64,000 nt of DNA from Gibbsiella quercinecans (GCF_002291425.1 NZ_CP014136.1:4588001-4652000); one strand, 5' to 3'. Shown: positions 53,252-63,064, counted from the stretch's first letter. Numbers and translations are program-made. The notes: a model not told the origin generated them from the sequence alone.

Positions 53252-53556
53252 ATGATCCACCTGCAGGACAAATAAATAAAATTACCCATAGAATGTATAC
53301 GATTTTTCCAGAGAAAATATTGAAACGGGTCACAACAGAGAAATATAAAATCGGCAACCGAACCTATCGATTATTTAATGTTTCGCGCGTGTTATCAAAA
53401 GGTAAATTAAGACATTGCCCTTGTAGACATAATTGGCAAGTGAAATTGCCCTAATGAGGCCGGCGCGAAAAGACGCTTTTTTATGCGCCAGGCCGTAACC
53501 AAAAAGTTGTCGCATGTAGCCTGGCGGGCCGGGAAATCAGCGATGCGGCTGTGCGC
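53252..53556. other. Gap between the kinase promoter and cdaR 3' end
   Basis: AT-rich upstream region of the two-component system. Near its right side a bulged stem (GGCC-GGCGC at 53458-53466 with GCGCC-A-GGCC at 53485-53494) lies 60 bases past the cdaR stop and may end cdaR transcription. No gene seen. Confidence 0.4.
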
Positions 53557-54768
53557 CTAGAAATGGGAAGATAGTCGTAAATCAGACTGCTGGCCGGCCA
53601 TGGCGTGTTCCGGCTTGCCGTTATCCAACTGCAGGGCGATGTAAAGCAACAGCCGATCGTCAAAATTACTCAGGTTAAGGCCAGTGAGATCCGAGATGCG
53701 CGTAAGGCGGTATTCAAGGGTATTGCGATGGATAAATAAAGCTTTGGCTGTAGAGCTGGGCTGGACGTTGTTGGCGAACCAGGCGTCCAGGGTGCGCCGC
53801 AGTAGGCCATTACCGTCCATACCCCGCAGTTTGGCCAGTGGGCGCACCAGCTCGCACGCTTGCCATCCTCCCCGTAGGCTGTCAAGCAGCACCGGCAACA
53901 CCATATCCTGATAAAAGTAGCTGCGCTGATTCGGCATGCGCTGTTTGCCCACGGCCATGGTGGTGCGGGCTGTACGGTAGGACCGGGCGATCCCGCCGTC
54001 GTCGGGGAAATAGTTGCCTAGCGCCAGGCGTATTTTCAACTGGCTGCTTTTGGACATGCGCGAGAGCAACTGTTGCAGCTTCTGGCGATGGATATCCGGA
54101 TCCCAACGCCCGCGAGCGTTCAGCGCGGGTTTAAGCACCACCATCTGTGAAAGTGAAACAATGGCGATCAGATTATCGCGCTCAGAGGTAAGCAGTAACG
54201 TTTGCAATTGTTGGAGTTCTTCCATCGCGCTTTCTACGCCTAACTGGCCGCTGTCGACTTCAACCACCACGACAACCCGTTGCAGATTCAGATCAATCCC
54301 CAGCCGCGGCGCCCATTCTATCAAAGGAGGGGAGAATTTCTCGGCGTGGATCAAGTTAAGCACCAGCTCTTCGCGCAGGCGGGTATTTTGCGCCAGCATA
54401 TGCATCAGCCGCGCCTGTTCCAACATCATTTCTGCGGTCATACAGACCAACTCGCCATAACGGCGTAGCGCCTTTGGCGAACCGGTTAAACCAATGGCGC
54501 CAACGATGTTGCCCTCGACACGTAACGGTAAATTCACGCCGGGCTTAACGCCGTGCAAGTTATGGGTGGCGGCCTCGTCAATTTCAACGATGCGCTCTTG
54601 CAAGATAGCCAATAGCGCGCCTTCGTGTAATTCGCCTATCCGATCCTGATCGCCACTGCCGATAATTCGGCCGCGGTTGTCCATCACGTTAACATTGCTG
54701 TCGATAATCTTCATCGTACGATCAACGATAACTTGGGCCAGTCTACCATCGAGATGATAAGCTGCCAT
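53557..54768 (-). CDS. cdaR: CdaR-type sugar diacid/glycerate regulator
   Basis: A 403-residue transcription activator close to E. coli CdaR (SdaR) along its length: N-terminal diacid-recognition domain (HLDGRLAQVIVDRTMKIID...RIIGSGDQDRIGELHEGA) and C-terminal PucR-type HTH (ALFIHRNTLEYRLTRISDLTGLNL). The C-terminal tail is ~18 residues longer. ATG 54768 has GGAG eight bases upstream. In E. coli CdaR controls galactarate, glucarate and glycerate genes; here it is divergent from an operon that ends in glycerate kinase, so D-glycerate or a sugar acid is the likely inducer. It may be a paralogue of the ancestral cdaR. Confidence 0.9.
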   Translation of the reverse strand: MAAYHLDGRLAQVIVDRTMKIIDSNVNVMDNRGRIIGSGDQDRIGELHEGALLAILQERIVEIDEAATHNLHGVKPGVNLPLRVEGNIVGAIGLTGSPKALRRYGELVCMTAEMMLEQARLMHMLAQNTRLREELVLNLIHAEKFSPPLIEWAPRLGIDLNLQRVVVVVEVDSGQLGVESAMEELQQLQTLLLTSERDNLIAIVSLSQMVVLKPALNARGRWDPDIHRQKLQQLLSRMSKSSQLKIRLALGNYFPDDGGIARSYRTARTTMAVGKQRMPNQRSYFYQDMVLPVLLDSLRGGWQACELVRPLAKLRGMDGNGLLRRTLDAWFANNVQPSSTAKALFIHRNTLEYRLTRISDLTGLNLSNFDDRLLLYIALQLDNGKPEHAMAGQQSDLRLSSHF

Positions 54769-54834
54769 AAGGATCTCCATTTGGGCCAAGACACGGATTT
54801 GACTGAGCCTACATGTAATAAACTGCATGGCATA

Positions 54835-55117
54835 TTGTGCAAATGCACAAAAGGTCTGGGATAAATGTGAAGATGGAAAAGACATCACATTTTTTTGCTC
54901 GCGCCTATCAACGTAAATTGGCGAGATGCGAAATAGCCTGATTTTTTGTGCAAGTATGCTTTTTATCGCGTTACGCGTAATAACAGATTGGCGCGGCTCT
55001 TTTTGCACAGAACCGGGGGCCGAACAACGCGCGGTAGAAAATGATTGTGTGATCCGTATAACGCGATTTTGTGCATTTGAATGGCTTATTGGCATTAGCC
55101 CACATTATTTTTGTGCA
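54835..55117. promoter_or_regulatory. Array of TTTTGTGCA-like boxes, candidate CdaR operators
   Basis: A dyad TTGTGC-AAAT-GCACAA at 54835-54850, then TTTTGTGCA at 54944-54952, TTTTGCACAG at 55001-55010, TTTTGTGCA at 55067-55075 and TTTTGTGCA at 55109-55117. All lie in the 439-base gap between the divergent cdaR and hydroxyacid dehydrogenase genes. No gene is seen in the gap. Confidence 0.6.
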
Positions 55118-55207
55118 GTTGCATAAAATGCTTTTTCTATCCTTCGCGTATTATTAACCCATCGATTGGACGTGTTGTTGCATCACAATGATAAGGTGAG
55201 TGATAAG

Positions 55208-56170
55208 GTGGAGAAGATAAAGATTGTTTTTTTAGATCACGCAACGTTCCCGCCGGGAATCGTGTTGAATAAGATCAATGCGCCTAATGAAATAGTCCTT
55301 TACGAGAATACAAGTCCGGAAGATATTTCATTACGCATCAATGATGCTGATATCATTATCACCAATAAAGTAAAAATCACCAGGGAAATATTACAAAAAT
55401 CCGCTAAATTACGTTTTATTGCCGTTGCTGCAACAGGCACCGATGTTGTTGATCTTGCGGCCTGTAAAGAGCGGGGGGTTTCCGTCGCGAATATCCGCCA
55501 TTATGCGATGAATTCGGTTCCTGAACATACCTTTGCATTAATGTTGGCCCTGCGGCGCAGCATCATTGCCTATCATCAGGCTGTTTGCTGCGGGCGTTGG
55601 CAACGTGCCGGCCAGTTTTGTTTCTTCGATTATCCGATTAAAAACCTGTCGGGCTGTACGCTGGGGTTGATTGGCGATGGTGTCTTAGGTAAGGCCGTGG
55701 CGGAAATTGCCAAAAGTTTTGGAATGAAAGTTTTATTCTCCGCATATAAGGGGAATTCATCCATGGGGCCGCTGTATACACAGTTTGAAGAGGTATTGCG
55801 CGAGAGCGATATTATCTCGATTCATTGCCCATTGCTTGATTCAACCCGTAACATGATAAATAGCGCCGAGTTTGAAAAAATGAAGCCGAGCTGTTTGGTT
55901 ATTAATACGGCTCGGGGCGGGATCGTCAATGAAAAAGCACTCTATTATGCATTAACTCAAGGCCAGATCGCCGGCGCGGCCTTTGATGTGGCGGTTAACG
56001 AGCCACCAGCACCGCAGGATTTGATCATGGCCCTGACCAAACTGCCCAATTTTATTCTGACGCCACATATATCCTGGGCTAGCTTTGAGGCGATTCAAAC
56101 ATTAGCCGATAAGCTGATAGAAAATATCAATGCTTATTTGTCTGGAGAGCCAATTAATTTAGTTAATTAG
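55208..56170 (+). CDS. D-2-hydroxyacid dehydrogenase (probable hydroxypyruvate reductase)
   Basis: A ~320-residue NAD(P)-dependent dehydrogenase. Nucleotide loop GLIGDGVLGKAV, catalytic Arg in INTARGGIVNE, Glu in FDVAVNEPP and His in LTPHISWASFEA. This is the HprA/GhrB-like branch, which reduces glyoxylate or hydroxypyruvate to D-glycerate. With glycerate kinase at the other end of the operon, hydroxypyruvate is the best-supported substrate. I chose GTG 55208 because AAGGTGAG lies seven bases upstream; GTG 55196 and TTG 55166 are in frame. First gene of the operon. Confidence 0.82.
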   Translation: MEKIKIVFLDHATFPPGIVLNKINAPNEIVLYENTSPEDISLRINDADIIITNKVKITREILQKSAKLRFIAVAATGTDVVDLAACKERGVSVANIRHYAMNSVPEHTFALMLALRRSIIAYHQAVCCGRWQRAGQFCFFDYPIKNLSGCTLGLIGDGVLGKAVAEIAKSFGMKVLFSAYKGNSSMGPLYTQFEEVLRESDIISIHCPLLDSTRNMINSAEFEKMKPSCLVINTARGGIVNEKALYYALTQGQIAGAAFDVAVNEPPAPQDLIMALTKLPNFILTPHISWASFEAIQTLADKLIENINAYLSGEPINLVN

Positions 56171-56267
56171 CTTTGCCACGTTATATCCAATAATCCATAA
56201 CTCAACTGCCCGTTATTTTAGGTGTGAAAGGGTATGCTGTTTTTTAATAATACAAAGAGGTAATACT

Positions 56268-57077
56268 ATGTTCTTAGGCAAAAAAATTCGTATGAACCGC
56301 TTGTTGAACCCACATTCCGGCCGCCTGTTGGCGATCACCATGGATCACCCGATCACGCGCGGCGTTCTGCCTGGGATTGGCGATATTAATACGGCGATGG
56401 AGAAGGTCGTTGCCGGGAAGCCGGATGCCATCACGATGCATAAAGGCATTATTGAAAAAGTATTTGCACCTTACGCGGCTTCCGATGTGTCAATTATCAT
56501 GAAAGCCACCAGCTATTCGATTCCTTATCATGAAGCATACGACACCCCGGTGGCAGATGTTGAAGAAGCCATTCGTTTTGGCGCTGATGCAATTTCCGTT
56601 GGTTGTATTCTTGGCGGGCCAGAACAGGCCAGGCAATTAACCTTCCTCGGCCAGGTAACCAAAGCGGCCGGTTCCGTGGGCTTGCCGGTAGTGGCGCATA
56701 TTTATCCCAAAGGGCCGATGATCGAAGATTCATTCGATCCGAAAAACCTGGCTTATTGCGTACGCGCCGGGGCGGAATTGGGCGTGGATATCATCAAAAC
56801 CCTGTGGTCGGGCTCGGCGGAAACGTTCAAGGAAGTTGTTGATTGTTGCCCGGCAATGGTGGCATTAGCCGGTGGGGATATGGGGAGCGATCTGGTGAGT
56901 TTCTTAACCAATACCCGTAAGGCGCTGGATATCGGCGTCGGCGGCGTTACCTATGGGCGTTTTGTCTGGCAGCATGAAACCCCGACTGCGGTGGTGAAAG
57001 CCTTGGATGCTCTGATTAACAGTGACTGTAGCGTTGATCAGGCGATTGCTGTTTATCAACAGGCCGGCGGCAAATAA
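56268..57077 (+). CDS. Class I aldolase, DhnA/LsrF-type
   Basis: A 269-residue TIM-barrel aldolase of the DeoC/FbaB-LsrF superfamily. Schiff-base Lys177 is in VDIIKTLWSGS; other barrel motifs are ITMDHPITRGVLPG at the start, PVVAHIYPKGP and LAGGDMGSDLVS, and GVTYGRFVWQHETP carries the phosphate-binding Gly-Arg pair at the end. The family includes fructose-bisphosphate aldolases, sulfofructose-1-phosphate aldolase (YihT) and LsrF. Cleavage of a phosphorylated keto sugar acid is inferred from context. AGAGG ribosome-binding site before ATG 56268. Confidence 0.85.
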   Translation: MFLGKKIRMNRLLNPHSGRLLAITMDHPITRGVLPGIGDINTAMEKVVAGKPDAITMHKGIIEKVFAPYAASDVSIIMKATSYSIPYHEAYDTPVADVEEAIRFGADAISVGCILGGPEQARQLTFLGQVTKAAGSVGLPVVAHIYPKGPMIEDSFDPKNLAYCVRAGAELGVDIIKTLWSGSAETFKEVVDCCPAMVALAGGDMGSDLVSFLTNTRKALDIGVGGVTYGRFVWQHETPTAVVKALDALINSDCSVDQAIAVYQQAGGK

Positions 57078-57107
57078 CCGTTTGCTACTTATGCTGGAGG
57101 AAATGAG

Positions 57108-58145
57108 ATGAAAGCAGCAGTGTTATTCGCGGCCAATAAACTTGAACTGGCAGAAGTTGAAAAGCCCAAGGCGAATGCCGGTGAGTTGGTTATCCGGGTT
57201 AAGTCCGCCGCAATCTGTGGGACGGATGGGCGTATTGTCACCGGGAAAAAAACCAAGGGAGTGCGTTACCCTTCGGTGATTGGTCATGAATTCTCGGGTG
57301 AAGTTGTCGAAGTCGGTCAAGGCGTCAGGCAATTTAAGGTCGCGGATCACATTGCTGTTGATCCGGTGATCCCATGCCGTGCCTGCGTATATTGCCGTAA
57401 TGGCAAAGAAAACGTGTGCCTGAACCGGCAGGCGATTGGCTATGAATTTGATGGCGCTTTTGCCGAATACGTACGCATACCCGCAATTGCTCTGGAAGCG
57501 GGGAATGTATTTAACATCCCAGAGGGAATTACCCATGACGCTGCAGCCTTAGCCGAACCCTTGGCCTGCTGTATTAATGGCCAAAAAAATGTGGGCATTG
57601 AACTGGGCGACACCGTGGTGATTGTCGGGGCCGGCCCGATTGGCCTGATGCATATCATGCTGGCACGGTTATCCGGCGCATCAAAAATTATTGTCAGCGA
57701 GTTGAATGCACAGCGGCGCGAGGCGGCGTTGCAGTGCGGTGCCGACTATGTCGTTGATTCCAGCCAGGAGGATCTACACGGAAAGGTGCTGGCAGAAACC
57801 GGCGGTGTTGGTGCTGACGTCGTCATTATGGCGATTGGTATTCCATCACTGGTCAACGCATCGTTAGCGCTGGCACGCAAGGGCGGCCGCATAAACCTTT
57901 TTGCCGGTTTTTCAAAAGATGATATGGCCAGTATCGATGTGAATATTATTCACTATAACGAATTAATTATTACCGGGGCCAGTGCACTCAGCCGGGAAGG
58001 GTATAGAACGGCCTTGTCGTTAATTAGTTCGGGGCAAATTAACGTTGAAAAACTGATCAGTCATCGCTTTGCGTTGGAAAACGTAGAAGATGCCTTTAAA
58101 TGCGCCCTTGAGGGGGCGGCGATAAAAATAATTATTAATAACTAG
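57108..58145 (+). CDS. Zinc-dependent medium-chain dehydrogenase
   Basis: A 345-residue dehydrogenase of the sorbitol/threonine/idonate dehydrogenase branch. Catalytic zinc ligands Cys in AAICGTDGRI and His-Glu in IGHEFSGEV; structural zinc in CRACVYCRNGKENVC; NAD loop VGAGPIGLMH. Expected to oxidise a secondary hydroxyl of a polyol or sugar acid. It lies 30 bases after the aldolase. Confidence 0.87.
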   Translation: MKAAVLFAANKLELAEVEKPKANAGELVIRVKSAAICGTDGRIVTGKKTKGVRYPSVIGHEFSGEVVEVGQGVRQFKVADHIAVDPVIPCRACVYCRNGKENVCLNRQAIGYEFDGAFAEYVRIPAIALEAGNVFNIPEGITHDAAALAEPLACCINGQKNVGIELGDTVVIVGAGPIGLMHIMLARLSGASKIIVSELNAQRREAALQCGADYVVDSSQEDLHGKVLAETGGVGADVVIMAIGIPSLVNASLALARKGGRINLFAGFSKDDMASIDVNIIHYNELIITGASALSREGYRTALSLISSGQINVEKLISHRFALENVEDAFKCALEGAAIKIIINN

Positions 58146-58328
58146 GTTGTGTCCGTAATAGATAGTTGGCCCTAAGGCCTGTGATCAAAACAAAGTGCGC
58201 CGGGCTGGGCCTATGTTCAAGCCTGATTATGTAGCGATCGGGCTTGGGCCCCAGCCCAATGACTGCCAGCGGTGTTCACGCATTATTGTGGAATACAACC
58301 TAGCCTTCGCCTAATGGAGGTGAATAAG

Positions 58329-59828
58329 ATGAATAAAGCCTATTTAGGCATTGATGCCGGAAGTAGCAGCGTAAAGGTTTGCGCATTTAATTTTCATGGT
58401 GAACTACTGGCTAAAGCATCTAGAGACACAAAGATTATTTCAAAATCTTCACGAAATCATGAAATCAATTTGTCGGAGTATTGGCAACAGGTTGTTTCAG
58501 CGATAAAGGAAGTGACCGAAAAAGTCGATAACATTATTTCAATTGGTCTTTCTGTCGCTTGCCCTACGTTGGTTTTATTAGATAAAGCTAATAATCCGGT
58601 ATGCAATGCGATTACTTATTTGGACGGCCGTTCCGAGGCCTTTATTCACCAAACGCTCGGGGAAGATCAGGAAAGCGTCAAAAGTCTGATCTGTAACAGC
58701 CCAAGCCCGTCCGCATGTTGGGTGGGGACGCTGGGCTGGTTACAGCAGAATCAACCCGAATTGATGAAAAAAGTGCACCGTATGGTGCTGTTTAATGGAT
58801 TTTTAGCGCTAAAACTGGGGAGCCGCAAGCTCGGGATTGATCCAACCCAGGCGGCCTATTCGGGGGCTGTGGCGCTAGCCAGAGCGCCGAAATGGTCTGC
58901 ATCGTTGCTGAAGTTTTGGGCATTCGATCACGATATTCTCCCGCCGATCTATCAGTGCACCTCTGTGATTGGCCATGTCAACGAGGCGGTATCAAAAGAG
59001 ACAGGGTTAATGAGTGGTATTCCGATCGTGCTGGGTTCTGCGGATACGGCCGCATCGGCGTTTGCTGTTGGTTTGATCGACGGCGGCAGCGCGTTCGAAT
59101 CTACCGGGACTTCGGGGGTTATTACGTTTTGCCTGGACACGCCAAACTTCGACAGCCGCTTTATGAACCGTTATCACGTGGTACCAAACCAATGGTTGGC
59201 TCATGGCGCAATGTCAACCACGGGGGGCACTTTTGGCTGGCTTAATCAATCCGTCTGGCCAGAGGTTAACGATCATAAAAGCCTGGAGAAATTGGCGAGT
59301 GCGTCAGAGCCTGGCGCCAGGGGGCTAATCTATTTGCCTTATCTTGCCGGGGAAAGAAGCCCTATCTGGGACGCTAAGGCTTCCGGCGCATGGATTGGGC
59401 TACGTTTGTCTCACGATCGCAATGATATGATCAGGGCTGCATTTGAAGGTACCGCCTTTGGCATGAAGCAATTGCTTAAAATCGCGCACGAGAAGTGGGG
59501 CGTCACGCTGGATGAGCTTCTGAGCGTTGGCGGTGGCTCACGTAACAACCTTTGGACTCAAATCAAAGCGGATATTCTTCAGGTGGAGTACAGCATATCG
59601 CAGAGCAGCGACGCCGCTGCTTTTGGTGCGGCAATCATTGGCGCGACGGGCGCCGGTGAGTTTTGCGGTATTAATGATCCGGATCTTCCTATTATCAGAA
59701 CCGATGAGGTGTCATTTAAGCCGAACCGTGATTTGAAAATTAAAGAGATATATGAAAAGAATTTCGAAATTTACGAATCACTCTACCCATCACTAAAAAA
59801 AGTTATGCATAAGTTGCTTATAAACTGA
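58329..59828 (+). CDS. FGGY-family carbohydrate kinase
   Basis: A 499-residue xylulokinase-like FGGY kinase. First phosphate loop LGIDAGSSSVKVCAF, catalytic-base region VLGSADTAASAFAVG with Asp, second motif STGTSGVITF, and ATP motif LLSVGGGSRNNLWTQIKADIL near residue 400. The true substrate of FGGY kinases cannot be read from sequence alone. A GGAGG site precedes ATG 58329. The 183-base gap before it holds no gene. It is clearly more AT-rich than the microcompartment genes. Confidence 0.86.
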   Translation: MNKAYLGIDAGSSSVKVCAFNFHGELLAKASRDTKIISKSSRNHEINLSEYWQQVVSAIKEVTEKVDNIISIGLSVACPTLVLLDKANNPVCNAITYLDGRSEAFIHQTLGEDQESVKSLICNSPSPSACWVGTLGWLQQNQPELMKKVHRMVLFNGFLALKLGSRKLGIDPTQAAYSGAVALARAPKWSASLLKFWAFDHDILPPIYQCTSVIGHVNEAVSKETGLMSGIPIVLGSADTAASAFAVGLIDGGSAFESTGTSGVITFCLDTPNFDSRFMNRYHVVPNQWLAHGAMSTTGGTFGWLNQSVWPEVNDHKSLEKLASASEPGARGLIYLPYLAGERSPIWDAKASGAWIGLRLSHDRNDMIRAAFEGTAFGMKQLLKIAHEKWGVTLDELLSVGGGSRNNLWTQIKADILQVEYSISQSSDAAAFGAAIIGATGAGEFCGINDPDLPIIRTDEVSFKPNRDLKIKEIYEKNFEIYESLYPSLKKVMHKLLIN

Positions 59829-60069
59829 CGTTGTTTTTTCTGCATGAAATGTTTTTGTATCAGGCTGCCTGGCGTTCTTTCCGTCTTAGGCCGTGCATTG
59901 GGATAGATAACTGTAAAACATAATTAGGGAATGTTGGCCTTTATATTTACCAATAAGGGATAACGTTTTCTCCGTTGTAAGATGTTTACATTACGATCAT
60001 AAAACAGTGTTTTCAAATGCCTTAATTTGAAAATATCCAAATAAACAGTTTACTCGGTAGGGTAACATT

Positions 60070-61398
60070 ATGATAAACGCGACTATAAATGGAATAAAAC
60101 CAAAGACAAATTATCGTTGGTTTGTTCTTGTTATGATATTCATTGTTTATGCACTTAACTATGCCGATCGATCAAATATTGGTGCCGTTCTGCCTTTTAT
60201 CGTTGAAGAGTTTAAGCTGAATAATTTTGAGGCCGGTTCGCTAGCCAGTATGTTCTTCCTGGGCTATGCGCTATGCCAAATCCCCGCCGGGTTTCTCATG
60301 GCGAAAAGAGGGGTTCGGGGCATCATTTCGTTTTCTATTCTTGGCTTTTCACTTTTCACGTGGCTGATCGGCACCGCCAACTCTGCATTTGCGATTAAGT
60401 GGCTTCGCTTTGGCCTGGGGGTTGCGGAAGGGCCGACGCCCGTCGGATTAACCTCAACCATCAATAACTGGTTCCCGCCGAAAGAAAAAGCAACGGCAAC
60501 GGGGGTCTACATTGCTTCCACCATGTTCGCACCTATTCTTGTGCCGCCCTTGGTGGTCTGGATCTCTCTCGCCTATGGCTGGCGTTGGGTATTTTTTGCC
60601 TTTGCCATACCGGGCATATTTCTGGCATTACTTTGGTTTATCTTGGTAAAATCCCGGCCTGAAGAGAGTAAATTTGTTTCAGAAAGCGAGCTGCAATATA
60701 TCCGTTCTTCAGACGCCACGGTAGATAATGCCAAAGTGGAAGGCAATATCGTTATTGCCGATAAATTTCAGTCGCTTGATAAATTCATCCGTACTAAATC
60801 AGTTGTTCCGATTGATTCAGCGGCAAAAATATTTAAATCCAGGAACATCTGGGGTAACACGATAGCGTACTTTATGATGGTCAGTATCCTTTATGGTATT
60901 TTGACATGGGTACCTTCCTATCTTGTTAATGAAAAAGGTTTTTCATTTATAAAAATGGGTTTTATAGCCGCGATGCCGTTTATCGGTGGCTTTGTCGGTG
61001 CCATTTTTGGCGGATGGTTCTCCGATAAAGTGCTGGGGCGGCGGCGTAAACCGACAATGTTATTTACTGCTTTCTCTACGATGATCATGATGTATATCAT
61101 GGTGAATATACCTGGGAATACCACGATTCTGGCCGCCGCTCTGTTTTTTGTCGGGTTAATGCTCAATATCGGTTGGCCGGCTTTCACCGCTTACCCAATG
61201 GGAATTGTCGATCGCAAGAATTATCCTATTGCTATATCGCTGGTTAACAGTGGGGGTAATTTGGGTGGTTTTGTCTCACCGATGGTTGCGGGCTATTTAT
61301 TGGATATTACCGGGAATTTTGGCGCCGTATTCACCTATTTTGGTGTTTGCGCGGTGATTGGATTGATCATGATCTTTATTATTGATGAGCCGAAATAA
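60070..61398 (+). CDS. MFS transporter of the anion:cation symporter (sugar acid) type
   Basis: A 442-residue 12-helix transporter of the ACS family (GudP/GarP/ExuT-like). Hallmarks: YALNYADRSNIGAVLPFIVEEF in helix 1, SMFFLGYALCQIPAGFLMAKRG in helix 2 and the following loop, and RFGLGVAEGPTPVGLTSTINNWFPPKEKATATGVY in helices 4-5. Family members import hexuronates, glucarate, galactarate and other sugar acids, which is the main hint to the operon's substrate. A 241-base AT-rich gap without gene lies upstream. Confidence 0.9.
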   Translation: MINATINGIKPKTNYRWFVLVMIFIVYALNYADRSNIGAVLPFIVEEFKLNNFEAGSLASMFFLGYALCQIPAGFLMAKRGVRGIISFSILGFSLFTWLIGTANSAFAIKWLRFGLGVAEGPTPVGLTSTINNWFPPKEKATATGVYIASTMFAPILVPPLVVWISLAYGWRWVFFAFAIPGIFLALLWFILVKSRPEESKFVSESELQYIRSSDATVDNAKVEGNIVIADKFQSLDKFIRTKSVVPIDSAAKIFKSRNIWGNTIAYFMMVSILYGILTWVPSYLVNEKGFSFIKMGFIAAMPFIGGFVGAIFGGWFSDKVLGRRRKPTMLFTAFSTMIMMYIMVNIPGNTTILAAALFFVGLMLNIGWPAFTAYPMGIVDRKNYPIAISLVNSGGNLGGFVSPMVAGYLLDITGNFGAVFTYFGVCAVIGLIMIFIIDEPK

Positions 61399-61470
61399 CG
61401 CTCGGTTTATTTAACTCACTATTTGGCAAGCTGATAAACGCTGTAACGGATGTGGAGAGGTTTTTTTCTG

Positions 61471-62637
61471 ATGAAGATAATTATTGCGACTGATTCATTT
61501 AAAGAGAGTTTATCAGCTTTAGATGTAGCAATTCATATTCAAAAAGGGTTTATGGAAGTCTTCCCCAACGCATGCTACATCAAATGCCCGGTAGCTGATG
61601 GCGGGGAAGGGACCGTAGTGACAATGATCGAGTCTATCCAGGGCAGCATCGTGGAGGCAGAGGTTACCGGGCCCTTGGGGAACAAAGTCTGTGCTTTTCT
61701 GGGCCTGTCACGTGATAAAACCTGCGCGTTTATTGAAATGGCCGCGGCCAGTGGGCTGGCGTTGGTGCCGCCAGAAAAACGTAATCCGCTGATCACGACC
61801 TCGTTCGGCACGGGGGAATTGATAAAAGCCGCTCTGGATCAGGGCGCGCGTCGTTTTATTATTGGCATCGGCGGTAGCGCGACCAATGACGGCGGGGCGG
61901 GGATGATACAGGCGCTGGGGGGGCGTTTGCTTGATAAGCGAGGCAGGCAAATTCCTTTCGGCGGCGGTGGGTTGGCAAAGCTGGATAAAATTGATGTGTC
62001 TGGCATGGATAAGCGGCTTTTATCCTGCCAGTTCCACATTGCTTGTGATGTGACGAATCCGCTATTGGGTGAATATGGCGCTTCGGCGATTTTCGGCCCG
62101 CAGAAAGGCGCAACGAAGAAAACCATCGTTCAGTTGGATAACAATCTGGCTCATTTTGCCTATGTCATCAAACGTGATTTAAATATTGAGGTAGCGGATG
62201 TGCCTGGAGCGGGGGCCGCCGGTGGGATGGGGGCGGCGCTGCTGGCTTTTTTTCGCTCAGAATTAAAGCCTGGGTTCGATATCATCGCCGAATCTCTTAA
62301 GTTGAAAGAGATCATTAGGGATGCCGATCTGGTGATTACCGGTGAAGGGCGGATCGATAATCAAAGTATTAATGGGAAAGTGCCCATCGGCGTTGCGCAT
62401 CTGGCAAAGGCGCATGGCATTCCTGTTATCGTGATTGCCGGCTGCTTTGGCGACGGCGTTGAAGAGGTTTATGCCCACGGGATTGATTCGGCATTCAGTA
62501 TATTAAACAAAGTAACCACGTTGACCGGTGCGCTGGGAAACGCCTCTGAAAATATCCATGTTTGCGCCAGGAATATAGCCCACACGTTAAAGATCGGGCA
62601 GCGGCTAAAAACAGGCCGTTGCGAAAGCCCTTGTTGA
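61471..62637 (+). CDS. garK: Glycerate 2-kinase (GarK/GlxK family)
   Basis: A 388-residue glycerate kinase type 1. Start MKIIIATDSFKESLSALDVA, CPVADGGEGTVVTMI, GIGGSATNDGGAGM, GAGAAGGMGAALLAFF and VITGEGRIDNQSINGKVPIGVA are all typical. It phosphorylates D-glycerate to 2-phosphoglycerate. Last gene of the operon; ATG 61471 has GGAGAGG upstream. Confidence 0.93.
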   Translation: MKIIIATDSFKESLSALDVAIHIQKGFMEVFPNACYIKCPVADGGEGTVVTMIESIQGSIVEAEVTGPLGNKVCAFLGLSRDKTCAFIEMAAASGLALVPPEKRNPLITTSFGTGELIKAALDQGARRFIIGIGGSATNDGGAGMIQALGGRLLDKRGRQIPFGGGGLAKLDKIDVSGMDKRLLSCQFHIACDVTNPLLGEYGASAIFGPQKGATKKTIVQLDNNLAHFAYVIKRDLNIEVADVPGAGAAGGMGAALLAFFRSELKPGFDIIAESLKLKEIIRDADLVITGEGRIDNQSINGKVPIGVAHLAKAHGIPVIVIAGCFGDGVEEVYAHGIDSAFSILNKVTTLTGALGNASENIHVCARNIAHTLKIGQRLKTGRCESPC

Positions 62638-63064
62638 GACTGTACAACGAGGAAATGCCAATTGTAACTCTATAAAAGCCGGGGCAGCGCTTTTGGGCCG
62701 CCCGGTGAAATCCTTAGAACCTATCCTGGTTTTCTACCGTGTTTCATTATCCCTTCTTCTATTAAGGGGATATTCCCCTGGCGCCGACCACCTCACGGTT
62801 TTTTACACTATGTGCAATCCTTTGTGGGAACAGCCATCCCCCCTAACCATCATTTGTAAAGCGCCCGAGCCGCCAAGGGAAAGGGTATGAGATAAAGATT
62901 TGTTACCTATTTGCGGGGGCTTTAACGCCTTATTAAGCCATTTCCAGAAGAATATAGTTATAAAACTGAATTATTTATTAACGAAATAAGTTAATTATTC
63001 ACTTAATTACACCAAATGGAACATTGTGAGGAAAATATGGAGATTTATTTACATTGTTTACAAT
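62638..63064. other. Intergenic region between glycerate kinase and fepA
   Basis: No gene seen in ~430 bases; the right part is very AT-rich and leads into the iron-regulated promoter. Confidence 0.45.

Noticed and set aside
56268-59828. AI-2 processing (LsrF and LsrK)
   Set aside because: The aldolase and kinase belong to the same broad families, but there is no lsrACDB transporter, lsrR or lsrG, and the MFS transporter and glycerate kinase point to a sugar acid.
55208-62637. Sulfoglycolysis operon
   Set aside because: The aldolase is YihT-like only at superfamily level; sulfoquinovosidase, isomerase and sulfolactaldehyde reductase are absent.
62693-62890. Small gene between glycerate kinase and fepA
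   Set aside because: No ribosome-binding site and no coding character; it lies in the promoter-proximal gap of fepA.
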